From Misgurnus anguillicaudatus (Eukaryota > Chordata > Actinopteri > Cypriniformes > Cobitidae), in assembly GCF_027580225.2 (NCBI RefSeq), contig NC_073353.2:39796001-39860000 (forward strand): a DNA stretch of 64,000 nucleotides, in the 5' to 3' direction. Below are positions 62,842 to 64,000 of the stretch, in pieces. A program made the position numbers and the translations under genes. Numbering within the stretch: the first letter of the stretch is position 1; each line of letters begins with the position of its first letter. The notes under the pieces are model-generated. The model did not search any database and was not told where the DNA came from. It was given only the letters and a program-made list of their open reading frames with translations.

Positions 62842-64000
62842 CTATACATGAAGAAAGGAAAGTGATTAACATCAAGATCATCAAGATCAAGAGCGTCTCA
62901 GGTGATTTGTGATGGTTTAGATCAGTACTTCTACACAATAAAACGTTCATTGCATGAAAGTAAATGAAAGAGTGTTTTAAACCCTGTTAAAGGATAATTC
63001 CGGTATTTAACACTTTGAGTCTCATTTCTGGTTTGTTTTGGATGAACTACAGTGATGGACACAGAAATTTTGACAATGGGTCGTGTCTTGAGTTTTTGAC
63101 TCGTTTAGAAGCGTCTCTTGACTGCTTCAGAATGGAAGTCAATGGCCATGCACAAACATGTCATTAAAACAACACTTAACGTTCATTTTCAAAACTGTGC
63201 TACTCACCGAGTGGTTCGTGGTGTTCGTTGATGATTAAAAACAAGTTGTGTAGCGAAATACAGTTTCTGTCGTGTTTTATTTGGCATTTTGTAAAATTCC
63301 ATTGACTTCTCTGGAAGACTTAATGCTCGCTGATATATCACTCCGCCGCCGGGAAACAGAAAAGGGACTGTTTACATGTGGTTGTTGTTTTTCGCTCGGT
63401 TTCTCTCAGAATAAATTTTTCCCATATTTGTAGGGCTGGACCAGAATATTCGAATATTCATTCTGTGTTGACCTTCTATTTTCAGTTTTGAGATTCGAAT
63501 ATATATATATAAATATTTTACAGCGTTAATGCAGAGCTTTTGCCAAGCAGGAAGTGCGCTTCACGCTCCCGCTCTATAGGTGGCGCAGAGAGACCAACAT
63601 CCATAGCCAACAGCCACCAAACGGCACCAGTGGAAGATCGCCTCAAACGGAAAATACGCTTCCTGCTTTGGTATTCACGCTAATAATGTTGTAAATAACG
63701 TTCAGTTTCTTGCAAAAACTGATTGATTTGCTTCACAAGACGTCAATATGTCACACGGAGTTATGGGGGATTACTGTTGTATTGGATATATATGCTTTAG
63801 CTCTTAAAGTGTGCGGATCTGTTGACTTGCATGACGGAGCACCGGGGTTTCTGCAAAATATCTTCTTTATTGTTCTGCCGATGAAAAAAAACATATTGGA
63901 TGTGTGGAATTTGATGTTTATGGTGTAAGTGTTATAAATAAACTTGATTTTGAAAGTATGCTACTGTTTTATTACAGTTTGTTGGACTACGTTCATTCAT
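62842..64000. other. right edge, presumed cd302 intron
   Basis: Two repeat-like stretches start at about 62990 (taaaggataattccggtatt) and 63430 (tagggctggaccagaatatt). No lectin-domain exon could be read on either strand. Confidence 0.5.

Overview
This window is vertebrate genomic DNA, almost certainly from a ray-finned fish and probably a cyprinid. Short coding exons are separated by AT-rich introns packed with small terminal-inverted-repeat elements, foldback elements, one tRNA-derived SINE and long microsatellites. The species cannot be fixed from the sequence alone. There is no prokaryotic content, CRISPR array or operon structure.

Three protein-coding genes are supported. (1) Positions 1-39563, + strand: the 3' two thirds of tanc1, a postsynaptic scaffold. 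Fifteen exons join without a break in frame into 1229 residues: the end of the P-loop NTPase-like region, ankyrin repeats, TPR motifs and a Ser-rich tail ending in the PDZ ligand ESNV. The N-terminal exons lie upstream of the window. (2) Positions 58887-44444, - strand: wdsub1, complete, with a 5' non-coding exon and eleven coding exons that join into 480 residues (WD40 repeats, SAM, U-box). It converges on tanc1. One of its exons is a tentative 24-nt microexon. (3) Positions 62841-62639, - strand: a terminal exon encoding a membrane span and cytoplasmic tail, probably cd302; its lectin-domain exons lie beyond the right edge. As I recall the human 2q24 locus, the order is TANC1-WDSUB1-BAZ2B-MARCHF7-CD302. 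Order and orientation match here, but there is no sign of BAZ2B or MARCHF7 in the short gap between wdsub1 and the cd302-like exon.

The rest is mostly mobile DNA. Clear cases are a 644-bp hAT-like element with a perfect 8-bp target duplication, a piggyBac-like MITE family flanked by TTAA (three copies, one with an inferred empty site elsewhere in the window), PIF/Harbinger-like MITEs, a repeated long palindromic foldback family concentrated between the convergent 3' ends of tanc1 and wdsub1, a SINE inserted in a MITE, and two elements whose interiors have expanded into minisatellites (a TAATCC-rich one at 31.4-33.1 kb and an AAATTATGAGAT-type one at 50.5-51.9 kb). At 0.5-1.1 kb lies a deletion derivative of a transposon that keeps a frameshifted N-terminal coding fragment.

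I did not find a new multi-gene system. The most interesting signals concern how repeats touch splicing: simple repeats abut splice sites of four exons, three short introns are multiples of three and stop-free, and skipping the wdsub1 microexon would create a stop codon at the junction.
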